From the NCBI GenBank assembly GCA_905250025.1, contig CAJNOJ010000041.1, positions 1-64,000 of the forward strand: a stretch of 64,000 nucleotides of DNA, in the 5' to 3' direction. Source of the stretch: Adineta ricciae (lineage: Eukaryota > Rotifera > Eurotatoria > Adinetida > Adinetidae). Shown in pieces: positions 60,796-64,000 of the stretch; position 1 is the stretch's first letter, and each line of letters begins with the position of its first letter. The translations under genes were made by a program, and so were the position numbers. The notes below the pieces were generated by a model that was not told the origin of the DNA, did no database searches, and saw only the letters and a list, made by a program, of their open reading frames with translations.

Positions 60796-62423
60796 GATCT
60801 AAAAATATTCAATTAAACGTATCGATAAGTGAAGACAAAAGAAAAGGCATCGAGGGATGGATACTATAGAAATTCATTTTTTTCAATTCTCTCCGCAGTT
60901 ATATAATTGGCGAAATTAAAAGAATGCAATATTTATGATAATTTTTGATCAATAAGCGACTATGTGATTGGAAAATTTCTTTCGCGTAGGAAGGAAGTTT
61001 GAGACATTAGGGAATTGATTAACAGAGCTTCTATTTTCGAGCGTAAAACGAATTTGGACGGAATTGAGATTAACATAGCACTGCTTTTGACTAGATCGCC
61101 TTGTTTAACAAGCAAAACTCACGCTCTCACGAAGAAAAAGAACAACAACAACAACAACAACAGCAAGCTTTGGTTTAAACAGTATGAATAAGAACATCAA
61201 GAAAGCCTTTATGTTACTTACGTACATTGATTGCTGATGACGAAACATGTTTTTCTTTGGTGTATTTATGTACTTTAGTGACAGTACGAGTCGGGTGAAA
61301 AAAAAGATTAGACGAGAAGAAGATAGTCAATAAATGTTGACAGATGGCTGACAGCGCCATGTCTGTCATTATGAACAGAAGGAAAAGCAGGATGAACGAT
61401 TTCTATCTATCCAATCGGCATCTCTTGTTCAAAAAAAAGGACTTGGTTTAAAGTTCTAATTGCCTAGAAACCTTATTTATCTAACATTGAGATGTTTGCG
61501 GTCGAAGGCAATGAGTGCGTGCGGCTGATTGATTGATGTGTAATATGAGACATCGTTCTACTAGATAGAAATAATAGCCAATCGAGAGGAATCCTATACA
61601 GATGTCATTAGTTTTGTTATGCAAATTAAGCGAAGTGAGTCAAATGCTTCCGACTACATCACTACTTACTTGAACATTGTTGACAAAGTTTCACCCGTGA
61701 TTTGCAGTTGCTTTCGATGACACGAATTACGAATCACGTCGCGTCGTCGTCGAACAAAGCAGACGGTAAATAAATGAATTTTCATAACACAATTTCCTCG
61801 TGTGGTATTGATAGCAATTATTTGTGTAACCCAAGGTGAGAAAAACTCATATTGTCCTTGGTTAATATACCAAAGTATTCAGAAGAGTCTATTCACACCG
61901 AACATTTCGAAGTCCTTCAATTTGTTTCATATCATCATTTCTCAATTCGTCTGCTGGTCGACCTCGAAATACATCTGCATCTTAATGACATGTAAACGAT
62001 GCTCGGACGTAACAGTTGTTCTGCCATTACGCCGAACTGTGCTAAATACTTGTTGATTGTACAAATAATCCAGAAAATCGATCTCCCGAGCGGTAGATAG
62101 AAGATAACTGAACTAGCTTTTGATGAGCTGTCGAAATTGTCACACTTGATTAAAGGTTTTTCATTCAATATGATGCATTTACTTCGACAGACGTGACCTT
62201 CTTAATATTTTATATCTCTTCATCAATCTCATTTTGCCATACGTGAGTCTTTTAATCAAAACTTAAGTTAGCAAAGGACTCCTCTCAGTCAAAGTAAGTG
62301 ACTAGACAATTCGAAGAAGAGCTTTATTCTATCTGACATGGAGTTATTTGTATTTATATTGAACTCGTCACCGGATTGATACGAAACACACAGGAAAGAA
62401 GAGGAAAAAAAAAGATTTTGCTA
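60796..62423. other. Gene-free region between NDH-2 and the last gene
   Basis: About 1.6 kb with a CAA/ACA repeat at 61141-61163, AT-rich DNA and short, unconvincing frames. It contains the NDH-2 promoter side and the 3' flank of the last minus-strand gene. Confidence 0.5.
61141..61163. repeat. AAC trinucleotide repeat
   Basis: About seven tandem AAC units followed by AGC, in intergenic DNA. Confidence 0.85.
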
Positions 62424-64000
62424 TCACGAAATCGAGACAGTGTTTTGTAATTGTAAATGAAGAAAATGTTCAGCGATAGGTCCAACATCTGCAATATTCT
62501 TTTGTATGACATATCGAATAGGATCGAAGTAAATCGAATCGCGAGCGATCATTGGTTGCGAGGTGGGTAATAATCTTGTTTGAGACATCTGTTGATTTTG
62601 CTTCAAATAACTCCAGATGTTTAACAAAAGTGTAAAACAATCGTAGGCTGTGATGAATGGAAATAGTTCGTAGATCTCATTCAACGGGGGCGGAAGAAAA
62701 CGAGCCTAGAAGAAAGACAAGAATTCAATGAGAGAAAACATTCCACGCAATTTCGTACTTTTTTCAGAAGAATGATTAAATTTGTGGAGAGCATTAGTTG
62801 TTTGACAAAAGTTTTTGCTCGATCTTCACCACGAAAGTTCTCCCATTGAACAATCAAAGCGCACAATAAACAACGAACGATTGGCATGCACAGATGAAAG
62901 GCAGTACTATCTATAAAGAAAAATAGAGTCAATTTGCTGAGGTATGAGTGAGTTAACCTGTTGCAATCATTTCGAATAGTATCCATACAAATGGTTGATC
63001 GTCAAGTCGACGAATTAATGCTAAATTTCTAAAATAGGAAAGAATTTATTCAAAATCATCGATACTATCATTTCGATTTACCTTTCATTCGGTGTTTTAT
63101 ACTGATCATCATCAAACTGAGAATCGATCGTCGAATCTGGGAGGATATTATCAATTAGTGATGTTGCTAAACTCAGAATTAATTGTGATTTCTGCGAATT
63201 TTCATTCGATATCAATTCATTGAACACATCGGTCATCAATATGTTATATTGATCCAGATGCTAAAGATAAGAGTCAAAATGCAGTCGTAGATTCTATTCG
63301 TCGTCCTTATTTCTTACCTGAATGGGTATTTTAATCCATCGATCAGTCATGAAATTCTTTTTGAATGACCGCGATGGTACTCGATTGGAAATCATGTTGT
63401 TCACGCTAAGATTCTGCTCTAGAAGTGAACTTGATACATCCATCGTGCGACGTGTTGTGCTCGTATCATCAATTTTATCAAAAGGCTAAATCAAACGACA
63501 AGCACGGATGAGCGCTTTGCATTCAAGGAGGAAATCATTTACACTTAGTTTAGGTACGATTACATCGATTAATGTAATCATTGTGAATAAACGAAAATCA
63601 TGGTTGTTAAAACTTAGGAAATTCCAGAGAGTATCGCGCCAGAGAAGCAGATTGTCCATTAGATTCTCATCGTTATCTTCGATGATTTTCATATGTAGAT
63701 CAGTGAATGAACAAGCAAGTTGAAGAATATGCTCATATGATGGTAACGTGTTGTAGCAATGTAATTGAAGAAAGATTTGACAGATAAGATGATAATCAGC
63801 GGCATTTTCACTTAAAAATCGACTGAAATGAGTGATTAATGACCAGATGATTGAATGGATTGAACGACTAGAGAGAAAGATCAAGAAATGTCTAATAGAC
63901 GAGGATATTCTAATGACAAACCTATTCGAGAATGTTCGTTCATCAATTGACAACAGTTTTAGAAGATTTTCGAGACATATTGCGATTTTTGATGAATCAT
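62424..64000 (-). CDS. C-terminal part of a large helical-repeat protein (partial, unidentified)
   Basis: Several exons with about 50-base introns are read from beyond the window end to a TAG at 62424. The sequence is almost wholly amphipathic helix without signal or membrane segments. Examples are FRLFTMITLIDVIVPKLS, QLILSLATSLIDNILPD, PFVWILFEMIATD, MPIVRCLLCALIVQWENF, ARFLPPPLNEIYELFPFITA and DCFTLLLNIWSYLKQN. This suits a HEAT/ARM-type scaffold. The PPPL...E...PF.TAYDCF.LLL.IW.YLK end reminds me of C-terminal regions of Integrator-complex subunits such as INTS2, but that is a weak memory match. The start lies outside the window. Confidence 0.6.

Noticed and set aside
61802..62168. Overlapping frames on both strands in the last intergenic region
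   Set aside because: Neither has a domain, and no consistent splice partners were found.

Overview
The window is animal nuclear DNA. It is AT-rich by eye, and its genes are broken by many very short GT-AG introns, mostly about 50-60 bases. Intergenic spaces are a few hundred bases to about 3.5 kb. The genes are metazoan: a Shaker-type potassium channel, a nuclear receptor, TMEM132, OATP, CECR2, CFAP54, a TSSK-type kinase and mitochondrial complex I. Compact genes, tiny introns and dense mixed-strand packing suggest a small invertebrate, most likely a bdelloid rotifer. That is inferred from gene style; no species marker was recognised. There is no rRNA, CRISPR array, prokaryotic operon or complete transposon that I could find.

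Layout. 0-3.5 kb: the tail of an unknown gene, then a long gene-free stretch with simple repeats. 3.6-13.4 kb: a degenerate Kv channel (-), a low-complexity protein with two possible first exons (-), mitochondrial aldehyde dehydrogenase (-), a single C2-domain protein (-) and a testis-type Ser/Thr kinase (+). 13.9-20.4 kb: a small membrane protein candidate (-), a nuclear receptor (+), an hnRNP H/F-like splicing factor with RS stretches (+) and a stand-alone HDAC6-type ubiquitin zinc finger (+). 20.8-37.0 kb: FAM227-like (-) and a full-length CFAP54 (+), head to head over 222 bases. CFAP54 carries an intronless antisense gene for a secreted protein in its one giant intron. 37.4-47.1 kb: a secreted SNase-like protein (+), an OATP transporter (+), an apolipoprotein-L-like protein (-) and a LIM protein (+). 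47.5-64.0 kb: CECR2 (-), complex I subunit NDUFS8 (+), DEAD-box helicase DDX55 (+), a ubiquitin-like protein (+), TMEM132 (-), an alternative NADH dehydrogenase NDH-2 with a 25-base microexon (-), and the 3' part of a large unidentified helical protein (-) that runs off the window.

Functional threads. CFAP54 and FAM227 are both cilium/flagellum genes and share one intergenic promoter. ALDH2, NDUFS8 and NDH-2 are mitochondrial. The hnRNP H-like protein and DDX55 act on RNA; CECR2 and the nuclear receptor act on chromatin and transcription. Two same-strand pairs are very close (NDUFS8-DDX55 and NDH-2-TMEM132) and have acceptor-like sites just before the downstream start. This would fit spliced-leader trans-splicing, but that is inference. 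I found no clearly new multi-gene system. The most unusual items are the altered Kv channel, the nested gene inside CFAP54, the ApoL-like protein, and the secreted SNase-like protein.
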